Assembly (NCBI RefSeq): GCF_029211325.2
Contig: NZ_CP135996.1
Coordinates: 1,550,001-1,614,000, forward strand
DNA: 64,000 nucleotides
Direction of reading: 5' to 3'
Origin: Caproicibacterium argilliputei
GTDB lineage: Bacteria; Bacillota; Clostridia; Oscillospirales; Acutalibacteraceae
The notes under the pieces were generated by a model. The model did not search any database. It worked only from the letters and a program-made list of their open reading frames with translations, and was not told the origin of the DNA. Positions 49,715-58,538 of this stretch are shown here, piece after piece. The position numbers and the translations under genes were made by a program. Each line of letters opens with the position of its first letter. The first letter of the stretch is position 1.

Positions 49715-50887
49715 ATGATGAAGTTCAACTATTACATTCCAACGAAGATCCTGTTTGGGCAAGGACAGCTTTCCAACCTGCACAATCAGAGGCTGCCGGG
49801 GAAAAAGGCGCTGATCGTGATTTCTTCCGGCCGTTCGGTCCGGCGGTACGGGTACTTGAACCGTCTGGAAAAAGAGCTGGACCTCGCCGGGGTTTCTCAC
49901 GCGCTGTTTGACAAGGCTCAGCCGAATCCGGTGGAAAGCACCGTGATGGAAGGCGCGCGGTTTGCCAGAAAAGAAGGCTGCGATTTCGTGATCGGCCTCG
50001 GCGGCGGAAGCAGCATTGATTCCGCGAAGGCCATCGCCGTCATGGCGGTCAACGATGGGGACTACTGGGATTACGTCTCCGGCGGCACCGGGAAGGGGAA
50101 GCCGGTCCCGAACGACCCGCTTCCGGTCGTCGCCGTCACGACAACCGCGGGGACCGGTACGGAAGCCGACCCGTGGATGGTAACCACCAAGGAAGATACC
50201 AGGGAGAAAATCGGTTTCGGCTATGAAAAAACGTTCCCGGTTCTTTCCGTTGTCGACCCGGAACTGATGATGTCCGTACCGGCAAAGCTGACCGCCTATC
50301 AGGGGTTCGACGCGCTGTTCCACAGCACGGAAGGCTACCTGAACACCACGGCCTTCCCCATCAGCGACCTGTATGCGCTCAAAAGCATCGAGCTGATCGG
50401 AAAAAGCCTTCCGACCGCAGTGAACCATGGTTCCGACAAAGAGGCGAGAAGCGACGTCGCTCTGGCCAACACGCTGGCCGGCATGGTGGAATCGACATCC
50501 GGCTGCATCTCGGAGCACGCGATCGAACACGCGATGAGCGCCCTCCACCCCAATCTGCCGCACGGCGCCGGTCTGATCATGATCAGCCGGGAATACTACG
50601 CGCTGATCACCCAAAAGGGAGCGTGCGGAGAACGTATGGTCCGGATGACCAGGGCACTTGGAAACGCCGGGGCAGAGCAGGCGACGGATTTCGTCGCGGC
50701 GCTCACCGGCCTTCAAAAGCGGTGCGGTGTGGACGGCTTGAAAATGAGCGACTACGGGATCCGCCCGGCGGAATTTCCGGAGCTTTTGAAAAACTCCAGG
50801 GAAAATATGGGGCATCTCTATTCCGTCGATCCGATCAGACTTTCGGATGACGACGTGATCTCCATTCTGCAAAAATCCTACCGGTAA
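49715..50887 (+). CDS. Iron-containing alcohol dehydrogenase (group III)
   Basis: 390 aa, the usual length. FVIGLGGGSSIDSAKAIAVM is the nucleotide-binding glycine motif, then T-T-T-A-G-T-G-T-E-A-D-P-W. The metal-binding residues appear as D in Y-Q-G-F-D-A-L-F-H-S-T-E-G and the histidines in EHAIEHAMSALHPNLPHGAG. BDH-like members reduce aldehydes or ketones with NAD(P)H. ATG 49715 follows GGGGAGG. It is under the MerR-type promoter and followed by a second carbonyl reductase, so the unit likely detoxifies a reactive carbonyl or handles fermentation intermediates. Confidence 0.9.
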   Translation: MMKFNYYIPTKILFGQGQLSNLHNQRLPGKKALIVISSGRSVRRYGYLNRLEKELDLAGVSHALFDKAQPNPVESTVMEGARFARKEGCDFVIGLGGGSSIDSAKAIAVMAVNDGDYWDYVSGGTGKGKPVPNDPLPVVAVTTTAGTGTEADPWMVTTKEDTREKIGFGYEKTFPVLSVVDPELMMSVPAKLTAYQGFDALFHSTEGYLNTTAFPISDLYALKSIELIGKSLPTAVNHGSDKEARSDVALANTLAGMVESTSGCISEHAIEHAMSALHPNLPHGAGLIMISREYYALITQKGACGERMVRMTRALGNAGAEQATDFVAALTGLQKRCGVDGLKMSDYGIRPAEFPELLKNSRENMGHLYSVDPIRLSDDDVISILQKSYR

Positions 50888-50939
50888 CGCCGGCGGTTTG
50901 CGGCGTGGCACCTCAAAAGAGGAAGGAATTTCTGATATC

Positions 50940-52060
50940 ATGATTACCGATGAGGCACTGAAAAAAATACCCAAACTGGGTTTCGGGCTGATGCGTCTCC
51001 CGGAAAAGAACAGCGGATCGACGGCGAGCGGTTGAATAAAATGGCAGATATTTTTCTGGAAAACGGATTTACTTATTTTGACACCGCCTACGTCTATCAC
51101 GGCGGAAAATCCGAAACCGCTTTCCGGTCGGCCGTGGTGGACCGTTACCCGCGGGACCGTTTCACGATTGCGGACAAGCTGCCCGGGTGGATTCTGAAAT
51201 CCGAAAGCGACGTGCAGAAAGTGTTCGACGAGCAGCTGAAGCGCACGGGGGCGGGATATTTCGATTTTTATCTGCTGCACAATGCCGAGGCGAAGCACCT
51301 GAAAACCTACAACCGGCTGAACTGCTGGCAATGGGCGCAGAAAATGAAGCGGAACGGCCTGATTCGGCATTTCGGCTTTTCTTTCCACGATACGCCTCAG
51401 TTGCTGGACCAAATTCTGACTGCGCATCCGGAAGCCGAATTCGTGCAGCTTCAGCTCAATTATTTCGACTGGGACAACGTCTCCGCCAATTCCGGAAAAT
51501 GCTATGAAGTGGCGCGGAAACACGGCAAGCCGGTCATTGTCATGGAACCGGTCAAAGGCGGCGCCCTTGCGTCCCTGCCCGCCGGGCTGGAAGAAAAAAT
51601 GAGGTCGGTCGCCCCCGGCAGGTCTATTCCGTCTTGGGCGCTGCGCTTCTGCGCCTCCTTGGACGGCGTGATGGTTGTGCTAAGCGGCATGTCCTCCGAA
51701 AGCCAGATGCGGGAAAACCTTCACACGATGAAAGATCCGGAACCGCTTACTCAGAAAGAACGGGCCTGTCTCCGGGAAGTCGCGGAGCGGCTCCGCAGCG
51801 TACCGGTCGTCGGATGTACGGCTTGCCGCTACTGCGTTGACGGATGCCCGCAGCACATCAAGATTCCGGACATCATTCGGGAATACAACGACTTCCTGAG
51901 ATACGGGGATCAGCAGAGGCTGCATGAATCTTACCGGGCACTGACGGAAGACGGCCATACCGCGGGAAGCTGCCTGCAATGCGGCCAGTGCGAGGGCGTC
52001 TGCCCGCAGCACCTCCCCGTCATCCGGATTCTCCGGCGGACTTCCACGGTTTTTGATTGA
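50940..52060 (+). pseudogene. Aldo/keto reductase with C-terminal 4Fe-4S domain, frameshifted
   Basis: Starts at ATG 50940 (TDEALKKIPKLGFGLMRLPE) in frame 0 and meets TGA at 51033, while the rest of the protein continues in another frame from about 51012 (I-D-G-E-R-L-N-K-M-A-D-I-F). Homologues read straight through this point, so one base is missing or two are extra near 51010. After that the frame is clean: YFDTAYVYHGGKSETAFRS, the AKR active-site Tyr, D and K region. Two cysteine clusters (CTACRYCVDGCP and CLQCGQCEGVCP) can bind 4Fe-4S clusters. An internal start at 51032 lacks the first strand of the barrel. Recent mutation, sequencing error or frameshifting are all possible. Confidence 0.8.
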
Positions 52061-52147
52061 CAGGCATTCTCGAAATATCGTCCATATCGTCCCAGAAAAA
52101 CCGGTTGCCTGAAAATTTTCCGTTCCGATATTTCAGAGAACAGCATA

Positions 52148-52185
52148 TTGACATTCATCGATATGAGTATATAATATAGATGAAT
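52148..52185 (+). promoter_or_regulatory. Consensus promoter covered by an ArsR-type palindrome
   Basis: TTGACA (52148-52153), a 16-base spacer and TATAAT (52170-52175). The promoter is overlaid by a dyad from ATTCATC (52153-52159) to GATGAAT (52179-52185) whose inner ATAT/ATAT arms also pair. A repressor bound here would block RNA polymerase fully. It precedes the ArsR gene at 52241, so autoregulation is likely. Confidence 0.85.
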
Positions 52186-52240
52186 TTGAATGAAATCGAT
52201 GCATGTCTATCTTAATGTAGAACTGGGAGGCGTACGGAAA

Positions 52241-52576
52241 ATGAGATATTCCCACGCGGAATATGCCCCGGTGTTTAAGGCGCTGTCCGACGAAACGCGG
52301 CTGAAGATCGTCGAGATGCTTTCCTGCGGCGAAATGTGCGCCTGCGACATACTGGAATCCTTCAAGATCACGCAGCCTACCCTTTCCTACCACATGAAGA
52401 TTCTGACGGATTGCGGCCTTGTGAACGGCAGGCGCGAAGGAGCCTGGATGAGGTATACGATCAACGTCAAAAAGGTTTCCGCCATAAAAAAATTCTGGGA
52501 CGAAATCACATCGGAGCATCCGGATTGTATCTGTCATACTGTCGAGGAGGCAGGAAAATGCGAATCATCATTATAG
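52241..52576 (+). CDS. arsR: ArsR-family repressor
   Basis: 111 aa: FKALSDETRLKIVEMLSCGE followed by M-C-A-C-D in the alpha-3 helix, then FKITQPTLSYHMKILTDCGL. The C-x-C arsenite/antimonite-binding pattern with a preceding Cys (S-C-G-E-M-C-A-C-D) resembles ArsR of the R773 type. Further cysteines lie near the C-terminus (D-C-I-C-H). ATG 52241 follows CTGGGAGG. Its 3' end overlaps the flavoprotein gene by 19 bases, so both are translated together and derepressed together. Confidence 0.9.
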   Translation: MRYSHAEYAPVFKALSDETRLKIVEMLSCGEMCACDILESFKITQPTLSYHMKILTDCGLVNGRREGAWMRYTINVKKVSAIKKFWDEITSEHPDCICHTVEEAGKCESSL

Positions 52577-54201
52577 GCGCAGTTGCTGCCGGAACTTCCG
52601 CGGCGGCAAAAGCAAGAAGGAACAGCGAAAGCGCCGAAATCGTCGTCTATGACAAGGGCAGCTTTATTTCTTATTCCGGCTGTGGTATGCCCTATTACAT
52701 CGGCGGCGAAGTCGAAAACGCAGATGAACTCACCCCACGCGATCCCGCGTTTTTCAAAGGCAAATACAATGTGGACATTTTGACCCGCCATGAAGTGCTC
52801 TCGATTGACCCCGGAAAAAAGGGTTTGGAAGTAAAAGACCTTACCACAGGAGAGGTGTTTCCCGATTCGTATGACAAGCTGGTGATCGCAACCGGCGCGC
52901 AGGCGTTTGTTCCGCCGATCAAGGGCGCGGACGGACGGCACGTCTTTACCCTGCGCAATATCGGCGACATGAACCGCATCAAAACTTATATTGACGGAAA
53001 CAGCCCGAAGCGTGCGGCGATCATCGGGACGGGCTTCATTGGGCTGGAAGTCTGTGAAAATCTGAAAAAACTCGGTTTGGAAGTGACTCTGCTGGAAAAG
53101 CTGCCGCAAGTAACACCGGGGCTCGACAGCGACATGGCGGTCTATGTGCAGGACCATATCGAAAAGAACGGCGTCCCTGTCCTGACAGGCGTTTCTATTA
53201 CGGAGATCACGGAAAGCGGTGTCATCTTGTCGGACGGCAAAGAGATTCCTGCGGATCTGGTTCTGATCTCCGCCGGGGTCCGCCCCAACACGGCATTGGC
53301 CAAAGCGGCGGAGATTGAGCTTGGCGTTTCCGGTGCGATCCGTGTGAACACGAAGATGCAAACCAGCCAGCCGGACATCTATGCCTGCGGCGACTGTATC
53401 GAGCAGTTTCACGCGGTGACAGGGAAACCGGTTTACCGGCCGCTGGGTTCTACGGCAAACAAGACCGGCAGAATCGCAGGCGACAGCATGACGGGCGGTG
53501 ATCTGGAATTCAGAGGCATCCTCGGCACCGGAATCTTCAAAATATTTGATATGACGGTAGCGCAGACCGGCCTTTCCGAACATGAAGCGCTTGCTTTGGG
53601 TTATCAAATCCAGGTTTGCCACAACATCAAGCCCAACAGGCCGGAATACATGGGCGGCCGGGAAATGGTCATCAAGGGAATCGCCGACCGCGTGAGCGGC
53701 AGGCTCCTGGGTGCGCAGATTGTCGGATATGAGGGCGTGGACAAGAGAATCGACGTGTTTGTGACGGCGATTACCTTCAAGGCGAAGGCGGAAGACCTTT
53801 TCCATCTCGATCTGGCCTATGCCCCGCCGTTTTCCACCACAAAGGATCCGGTTATGTACACCGGCATGATTCTGGACAACGCCATTCACAGAGGCAGGCC
53901 GCTGATCACGGCGCAGGAGCTCGATACCCTGATGCAGTCCGGGAAACCCTATAAGTTGATCGACACCAGAGCTGCCGCGCAATATGAACAGGGACATATC
54001 GAAACCGCGAAAAGTGTCCCCCATGCCCAAGTAAGAGCCACGGCTGAGGCGCTGGATCGGGACGTTATCACGGTTACCTACTGCAATAAGGGCGTGACCG
54101 GAAACGCGGCGCAGAACATCCTGATCAACGACGGATTTCAAAAAGTATATAACCTCTCGGGAGGATATAAGCATTACTGCAAAATACATTCAGAGAAATA
54201 A
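52558..54201 (+). CDS. CoA-disulfide reductase-like flavoprotein with rhodanese domain
   Basis: 547 aa. FAD Rossmann motif RIIIIGAVAAGTSAAAKARR at the start, then the redox cysteine in Y-S-G-C-G-M-P-Y-Y-I-G-G, the NAD site AAIIGTGFIGLEVCENLKKL, and F-A-D-binding YACGDCIEQ. The dimer domain ends near 450. A C-terminal rhodanese domain (about 465-547) starts YKLIDTRAAAQYEQGHIETA and carries the active loop Y-C-N-K-G-V-T-G with a catalytic Cys. This fused CDR-RHD form handles CoA or sulfur (per)sulfides. Under an ArsR repressor it may supply thiols or reduce arsenic-thiol or persulfide adducts (inference). ATG 52558 follows GAGGAGG. Confidence 0.9.
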   Translation: MRIIIIGAVAAGTSAAAKARRNSESAEIVVYDKGSFISYSGCGMPYYIGGEVENADELTPRDPAFFKGKYNVDILTRHEVLSIDPGKKGLEVKDLTTGEVFPDSYDKLVIATGAQAFVPPIKGADGRHVFTLRNIGDMNRIKTYIDGNSPKRAAIIGTGFIGLEVCENLKKLGLEVTLLEKLPQVTPGLDSDMAVYVQDHIEKNGVPVLTGVSITEITESGVILSDGKEIPADLVLISAGVRPNTALAKAAEIELGVSGAIRVNTKMQTSQPDIYACGDCIEQFHAVTGKPVYRPLGSTANKTGRIAGDSMTGGDLEFRGILGTGIFKIFDMTVAQTGLSEHEALALGYQIQVCHNIKPNRPEYMGGREMVIKGIADRVSGRLLGAQIVGYEGVDKRIDVFVTAITFKAKAEDLFHLDLAYAPPFSTTKDPVMYTGMILDNAIHRGRPLITAQELDTLMQSGKPYKLIDTRAAAQYEQGHIETAKSVPHAQVRATAEALDRDVITVTYCNKGVTGNAAQNILINDGFQKVYNLSGGYKHYCKIHSEK

Positions 54202-54213
54202 ATCGGTTATTTT

Positions 54214-54248
54214 GTTCTTGTAACAAATGGTCAACGAGAACATATAAT
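54214..54248 (+). promoter_or_regulatory. Promoter region of the arsenic operon
   Basis: TATAAT at 54243-54248 is a consensus -10; the best -35 (TTGTAA, 54218-54223) has a long 19-base spacer. An inverted repeat GTTCTTGT (54214-54221) / ACGAGAAC (54234-54241), one mismatch, overlaps the -35 and spacer and could be the operator of the ArsR encoded at 54324. A second short dyad (ATGC/GCAT) follows the -10. Confidence 0.55.
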
Positions 54249-54323
54249 ATGCGTATATGAGCATTCAATAATATAATCGCCGGTTACAGAAACCATCGTA
54301 GGTACGCAAAGAAGGTGAAATGA

Positions 54324-54686
54324 ATGGTTGAAATTTTTAGGGCCCTGTCAGAAGAAAACAGACTCAGAATCCTATCCCTTCTTTTGGAAGGTGAAATGTG
54401 CGTCTGTGAGATCGAAGCGGTGCTAAACCTGTCGCAGTCGAACGCGTCCAGACATCTCACGGCGTTGAAACAGTGCGGCATTCTCGACAGCTTTAAAAAA
54501 GCGCAATGGACTTATTATCGGATCAATGACCAATTTAAGCAGGAAAATGCTAAACTTTTGGGCTATCTCCAGGACGGCTTAAAAGAACTTCCGACCTATC
54601 AGGCCGATCAGGAGGCATATAAAAAGTATGATAGTCAAAATCTATGTGATTGTATCACTCCACAACAAGGGCTTAAAAAACTGTGA
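54324..54686 (+). CDS. arsR: ArsR-family arsenite-responsive repressor
   Basis: 120 aa. E-I-F-R-A-L-S-E-E-N-R-L-R-I-L-S, then G-E-M-C-V-C-E-I at the As(III)-binding helix, and the recognition helix LNLSQSNASRHLTALKQCGI. A C-terminal C-D-C pair adds possible ligands. First gene of the acr3-arsD-arsA operon, its normal repressor position. It differs clearly in sequence from the ArsR at 52241, so two separate ArsR circuits lie side by side. Confidence 0.9.
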   Translation: MVEIFRALSEENRLRILSLLLEGEMCVCEIEAVLNLSQSNASRHLTALKQCGILDSFKKAQWTYYRINDQFKQENAKLLGYLQDGLKELPTYQADQEAYKKYDSQNLCDCITPQQGLKKL

Positions 54687-54722
54687 GTCCAAATATTTAC
54701 GCTGATTTGGGGGCAATGATTG

Positions 54723-55799
54723 ATGAGTGATGAAAAAACACAAGGCATTGGTTTCTTTGAGAAATATCTGACGGTTTGGGTGCTTCTCTGTATGGCGGCG
54801 GGCATTCTGATCAGTAAATTTCTGCCGGTAATTCCTGCATTTCTGGAAAAACTTCAGTACGCGCAACAGAATATTCCGATCGCGATTCTGATCTGGATCA
54901 TGATTTATCCCATGATGCTGAAGATCAATTTCCAATCCATCAAAAACGTGGGAAAGCATCCCCTCGGTATCCTCATATCGAGCGGGAGCAGTTGGGCGAT
55001 CAAACCATTCCTGATGCTGGGGCTGGCGACTCTCTTTCTTAAAATCGTATTCAGCGCCTTTATCCCCGCCGCCCTGGCGCAAAATTTTGTTACAGGCGCG
55101 GTCCTGTTGGGGACGGCTCCCTGCACTGCGATGGTGTTTGTCTGGAGCAATCTCGCCAAAGGCGACCCGGCGCACACCCTTGTACAGGTTTCGGTCAATG
55201 ATCTGCTGATTCTTGTTCTGTTTGTCCCACTGGTTTCTTTCCTGCTCGGCGTAAACAACGTTCAGATCCCCTGGAATACCCTTGTTTTCTCAGTCGTGCT
55301 TTTCGTCGTGGTCCCCTTGGTCGGCGGCGCTGTTACACGAGTTACAATGATCAAAAAAATGGGAGAAACGGCTTTCAATGAAAAATTCGTTTCCAAGTTT
55401 GACAATGTAACGACGCTGGGCCTGCTGCTGACTTTAATCATCATTTTTTCATTCCAAGGCAACATTCTCTTGGAAAAACCGCTTTATGTTCTGATGATTG
55501 CCGTACCGCTGATCCTCCAGAATCTTATCTCCTCTACGTTTACCTATTTGCTGTGCAAATGGACAAAACAGCCGCACAATATAGCGGCGCCGGCATCCCT
55601 GATTGCCGCTTCCGACTTCTTTGAACTTTCAGTCGCGGTAGCAATCTCGCTGTTCGGCCCAAACTCGCCGGTCGTGCTGGCCTGCACCGTCGGCGTCCTT
55701 ACGGAAGTCCCTGTGATGCTGATGCTTGTCAGAATCATTACGAAAACCAAAGACTGGTATTACAAAGGCTGGCATTCTAAACCTGCCGTTCACAACTAA
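54723..55799 (+). CDS. acr3: ACR3-family arsenite efflux permease
   Basis: 358 aa with ten membrane segments. Family motifs include EKYLTVWVLLCMAAGILISK, LIWIMIYPMMLKINF, LGTAPCTAMVFVWSNLAKGD (the conserved A-P-C-T-A-M-V-F-V-W with the essential Cys), and ASDFFELSVAVAISLFG near the C-terminus. It exports As(OH)3/arsenite, alone or driven by ArsA. ATG 54723 lies 37 bases after arsR with GGGGGC upstream; an in-frame TTG at 54720 is less likely. Confidence 0.95.
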   Translation: MSDEKTQGIGFFEKYLTVWVLLCMAAGILISKFLPVIPAFLEKLQYAQQNIPIAILIWIMIYPMMLKINFQSIKNVGKHPLGILISSGSSWAIKPFLMLGLATLFLKIVFSAFIPAALAQNFVTGAVLLGTAPCTAMVFVWSNLAKGDPAHTLVQVSVNDLLILVLFVPLVSFLLGVNNVQIPWNTLVFSVVLFVVVPLVGGAVTRVTMIKKMGETAFNEKFVSKFDNVTTLGLLLTLIIIFSFQGNILLEKPLYVLMIAVPLILQNLISSTFTYLLCKWTKQPHNIAAPASLIAASDFFELSVAVAISLFGPNSPVVLACTVGVLTEVPVMLMLVRIITKTKDWYYKGWHSKPAVHN

Positions 55800-55822
55800 T
55801 TTTATTTCAGGAGATGTCTGAT

Positions 55823-56215
55823 ATGAAAAAAATGCAGATTTTTGAGCCTGCCATGTGCTGCCCGACCGGGCTGTGCGGCGTTGGGGTCGACCCCGAACTG
55901 CTCAGGGTTTCCACCGTGCTGAACACGCTCAAGAAAAACGGGGTTACGGTCGAAAGATTTAATCTGTCCAGCGCGCCGCAGCAATTCATGAGCAACAGGG
56001 CCGTCAACCACTTTATCAACACAAAGGGCGTTGATGGGCTGCCCGTCACTGTTTTGGACGGAGAAATCGTGATTGCGGGCCGGTATCCGACCAATGAAGA
56101 GTTCGCCGACCTGCTCGGAGTTCCGGAAACTCTGTTCGGCGGAAAGCCGAAGACTGTCAAGGTCACTCCGAGAAGGTCGGGCGGATGCGGTTGCTCGGGA
56201 GGAAAGTGCTGCTGA
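55823..56215 (+). CDS. arsD: ArsD arsenic metallochaperone
   Basis: 130 aa. The essential arsenite ligands are visible as C12-C13 and C18 (F-E-P-A-M-C-C-P-T-G-L-C-G), followed by the thioredoxin-like fold, and a C-terminal C-G-C-S-G-G-K-C-C gives the second Cys pair plus extra cysteines. ArsD hands As(III) to ArsA. ATG 55823 is nine bases after CAGGAG; an ATG at 55814 abuts that site and is unlikely. Order acr3-arsD-arsA. Confidence 0.93.
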   Translation: MKKMQIFEPAMCCPTGLCGVGVDPELLRVSTVLNTLKKNGVTVERFNLSSAPQQFMSNRAVNHFINTKGVDGLPVTVLDGEIVIAGRYPTNEEFADLLGVPETLFGGKPKTVKVTPRRSGGCGCSGGKCC

Positions 56216-56266
56216 TTTGGTTCATACTTTCTGCTGAGAAAGAGATTTGGCACTTTTAACAAGATG

Positions 56267-56336
56267 ATAGGAGCATATCTTCCCGAATCAGTTATGTGAA
56301 TTTTTCACAAGGGACGAGGATGCTCCTTATCTTTTT
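56267..56336 (+). terminator. Long-loop hairpin between arsD and arsA
   Basis: ATAGGAGCAT (56267-56276) pairs with ATGCTCCTTAT (56320-56330) across a 43-base loop and is followed by CTTTTTAT. It could reduce transcription into arsA, giving less ArsA than Acr3/ArsD. Confidence 0.5.
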
Positions 56337-56359
56337 ATCGAAAATTGGAGGTTATCATC

Positions 56360-58096
56360 ATGGAGAATTTTAATCCACAATCGATCAGGTTGACAAAATA
56401 TCTATTTTACACGGGAAAAGGTGGAGTTGGAAAAACATCGACGGCGTGTGCTACGGCCGTTACCCTTGCGGATAGCGGAAAAAAGGCCCTTTTAATCAGC
56501 ACGGACCCCGCCTCGAATTTACAGGACGTTTTCCATACGGAGCTTACAAACAAAGGGGTTGCAATTAAAGAGGTCCCCAATTTGATTGTTTCTAATCTTG
56601 ATCCTATACAGGCAGCAGCTGAATACAGAGAAAGTGTCATCGATCCTTATCGCGGCAAGCTGCCCGATGTTGTAATCAGAAATATGGAGGAACAGCTATC
56701 CGGTTCGTGTACGGTAGAGATCGCTGCTTTTAATGAATTTTCAAAATTCATTACGGATGAAACGGTGCAGAAAGAATATGACCATATCCTGTTTGACACC
56801 GCCCCGACAGGGCATACCCTCCGGATGTTGCAACTGCCGTCTGCGTGGAGTAATTTCATCAGCGAAAACACACACGGGGCTTCCTGTTTAGGCCAGCTTT
56901 CGGGATTGGAAAGTAAAAAAGCAGTTTACAAAAAAGCCGTTGAAACCCTGTCCGATGGAAAGCTGACGACGCTGATTCTTGTTTCACGTCCGGAAGAAGC
57001 GCCTTTGAAAGAAGCGGAACGGGCATCCAGAGAACTGGCGGAGATCGGAATCAAAAATCAGACACTGGTGATCAACGGCGTGCTGACTTCCTATGACGAC
57101 AGCGTTTCCGAGAGCCTGTATCGGAAACAACAGGATGCGCTTCGGAGTATACCACAAGGTTTGAAAAATTTGGCCACATACCGAATTCCGCTGCGGGCTT
57201 ATAACATCACCGGAATTAATAATGTCAGGGCTTTTCTGACCCAGGATCAGTATAAGGTCCGCGATGAAAAAGTCAGGGCTAAATCGATTCCTCATCTGGA
57301 AGATGTCATTGACGATCTGTATCGCACGAATAAAAAGGTCATCTTTACCATGGGGAAAGGCGGTGTCGGGAAAACCACTGTTGCGGCTGCGATTGCACTG
57401 GGCCTTTCAAAAAGAGGAAGGAAGGTTCATCTGACTACGACGGACCCGGCCGGACACCTGAAATCTGTAATCAGCGAGGCCAGCGGCATCACCATGAGCC
57501 GTATTGATGAACAAGCCGAACTGAAAAAATATCAGGAAGAAGTACTTTCCAAGGCAAAAAAGACCATGTCCGCTGATGATATCGCTTATATCGAGGAGGA
57601 TCTACGTTCTCCCTGTACGCAGGAAATCGCGGTATTCCGGGCTTTTGCCGAAGTTGTAGAGAAAGCGGAAAACCAGACCGTCGTGATCGATACCGCTCCG
57701 ACAGGACATACCCTTTTGTTGCTGGATTCCACACAAAGCTACAATCAGGAGATCAAACGCTCCCAGGGCGAAATCCCCGAATCCGCACGGAAGCTTCTGC
57801 CGCGCCTCCGCAATCCTGATGAAACCGAGGTCATTATTGTGACTTTGGCCGAGGATACGCCCGTCTATGAAGCACTGCGCTTGGAGGAAGATTTAAAGCG
57901 CGCCGGCATCGAAGTGAAATGGTGGGTCATCAATTCGTCCTTCTATCGGACCGGTACAACAAATCAAATACTTTCCGCAAAGGTGAGCAACGAAATCGAG
58001 TGGATCAACAAGGTGGATGAACATTCTAAGGGGAATTTTGCGGTAATTGCATGGAGTGCTGAGGAAATCAAAGGAGATAAGCTGCTTACAATATAA
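56360..58096 (+). CDS. arsA: ArsA arsenite-activated ATPase
   Basis: 578 aa, two homologous halves. P-loops GKGGVGKT occur near residues 19-26 and 332-339, each followed by the signature FDTAPTGHTLRMLQLP or IDTAPTGHTLLLLD. Metal-binding cysteines lie in G-S-C-T-V-E-I, A-S-C-L-G and S-P-C-T-Q-E. It energises arsenite export with Acr3 and receives As(III) from ArsD. ATG 56360 follows TTGGAGG at 56345-56351. It is full length, with no sign of disruption. Confidence 0.96.
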   Translation: MENFNPQSIRLTKYLFYTGKGGVGKTSTACATAVTLADSGKKALLISTDPASNLQDVFHTELTNKGVAIKEVPNLIVSNLDPIQAAAEYRESVIDPYRGKLPDVVIRNMEEQLSGSCTVEIAAFNEFSKFITDETVQKEYDHILFDTAPTGHTLRMLQLPSAWSNFISENTHGASCLGQLSGLESKKAVYKKAVETLSDGKLTTLILVSRPEEAPLKEAERASRELAEIGIKNQTLVINGVLTSYDDSVSESLYRKQQDALRSIPQGLKNLATYRIPLRAYNITGINNVRAFLTQDQYKVRDEKVRAKSIPHLEDVIDDLYRTNKKVIFTMGKGGVGKTTVAAAIALGLSKRGRKVHLTTTDPAGHLKSVISEASGITMSRIDEQAELKKYQEEVLSKAKKTMSADDIAYIEEDLRSPCTQEIAVFRAFAEVVEKAENQTVVIDTAPTGHTLLLLDSTQSYNQEIKRSQGEIPESARKLLPRLRNPDETEVIIVTLAEDTPVYEALRLEEDLKRAGIEVKWWVINSSFYRTGTTNQILSAKVSNEIEWINKVDEHSKGNFAVIAWSAEEIKGDKLLTI

Positions 58097-58169
58097 GCCA
58101 GCACTTTCCAATTGGACGATGGTGTCATTATAAAGATATCATAAAATAATAGAACTGGAGAAATGAAAG

Positions 58170-58439
58170 ATGAAAATTACAGAAGAAGCAAAATCTTTGA
58201 TTCAGGCGGCATTTGATTCCAATGATTGTGACTGTTTAAAAGTATCACAGCAGCAATCCTGCTGCGGCACCTCCTTGCAATTTGAACTGATCAAATTACA
58301 AGGAGGCGAGAAGTCCATCTTCATTGACGGGGTCCCTGTTATGATGGATGACCAGACTCAAACAAGGACAGAGGTTGTGACACTTGCAGCGGAAAATGGT
58401 GAGTTGACCATTCAGGACGATCAGTCATGCTGCTGTTGA
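58170..58439 (+). CDS. Cysteine-rich HesB/IscA-like small protein
   Basis: 89 aa. MKITEEAKSLIQAAFDSNDC begins like HesB/IscA-fold proteins (K-I-T-x-x-A), followed by C-D-C, S-C-C-G-T-S-L-Q-F and a final C-C-C. Nine cysteines in 89 residues suggest a metal- or cluster-binding role. Its place at the end of the arsenic operon suggests an As(III) or Fe-S buffering function, which is inference. Start 58170 follows ACTGGAG. AT-rich spacer of 73 bases separates it from arsA. Confidence 0.75.
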   Translation: MKITEEAKSLIQAAFDSNDCDCLKVSQQQSCCGTSLQFELIKLQGGEKSIFIDGVPVMMDDQTQTRTEVVTLAAENGELTIQDDQSCCC

Positions 58440-58538
58440 TGGAAACAGTAATATAGAATCCCCCACTCCCTGCAAGTCATGTGCGCCTATCATACGGAAG
58501 CACAAGCCAAAAGACGTTAAAACAACAAAAGAGTCAAG

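Noticed and set aside
49685..51523. 612-aa minus-strand open frame
   Set aside because: It lies antisense to the alcohol dehydrogenase and reductase genes, has no ribosome site, and its composition (His/Arg/Val-rich) is that of a mirror frame in GC-rich coding DNA.
52534..54189. 551-aa minus-strand open frame
   Set aside because: Mirror of the flavoprotein-rhodanese gene; no recognisable domain and no ribosome site.
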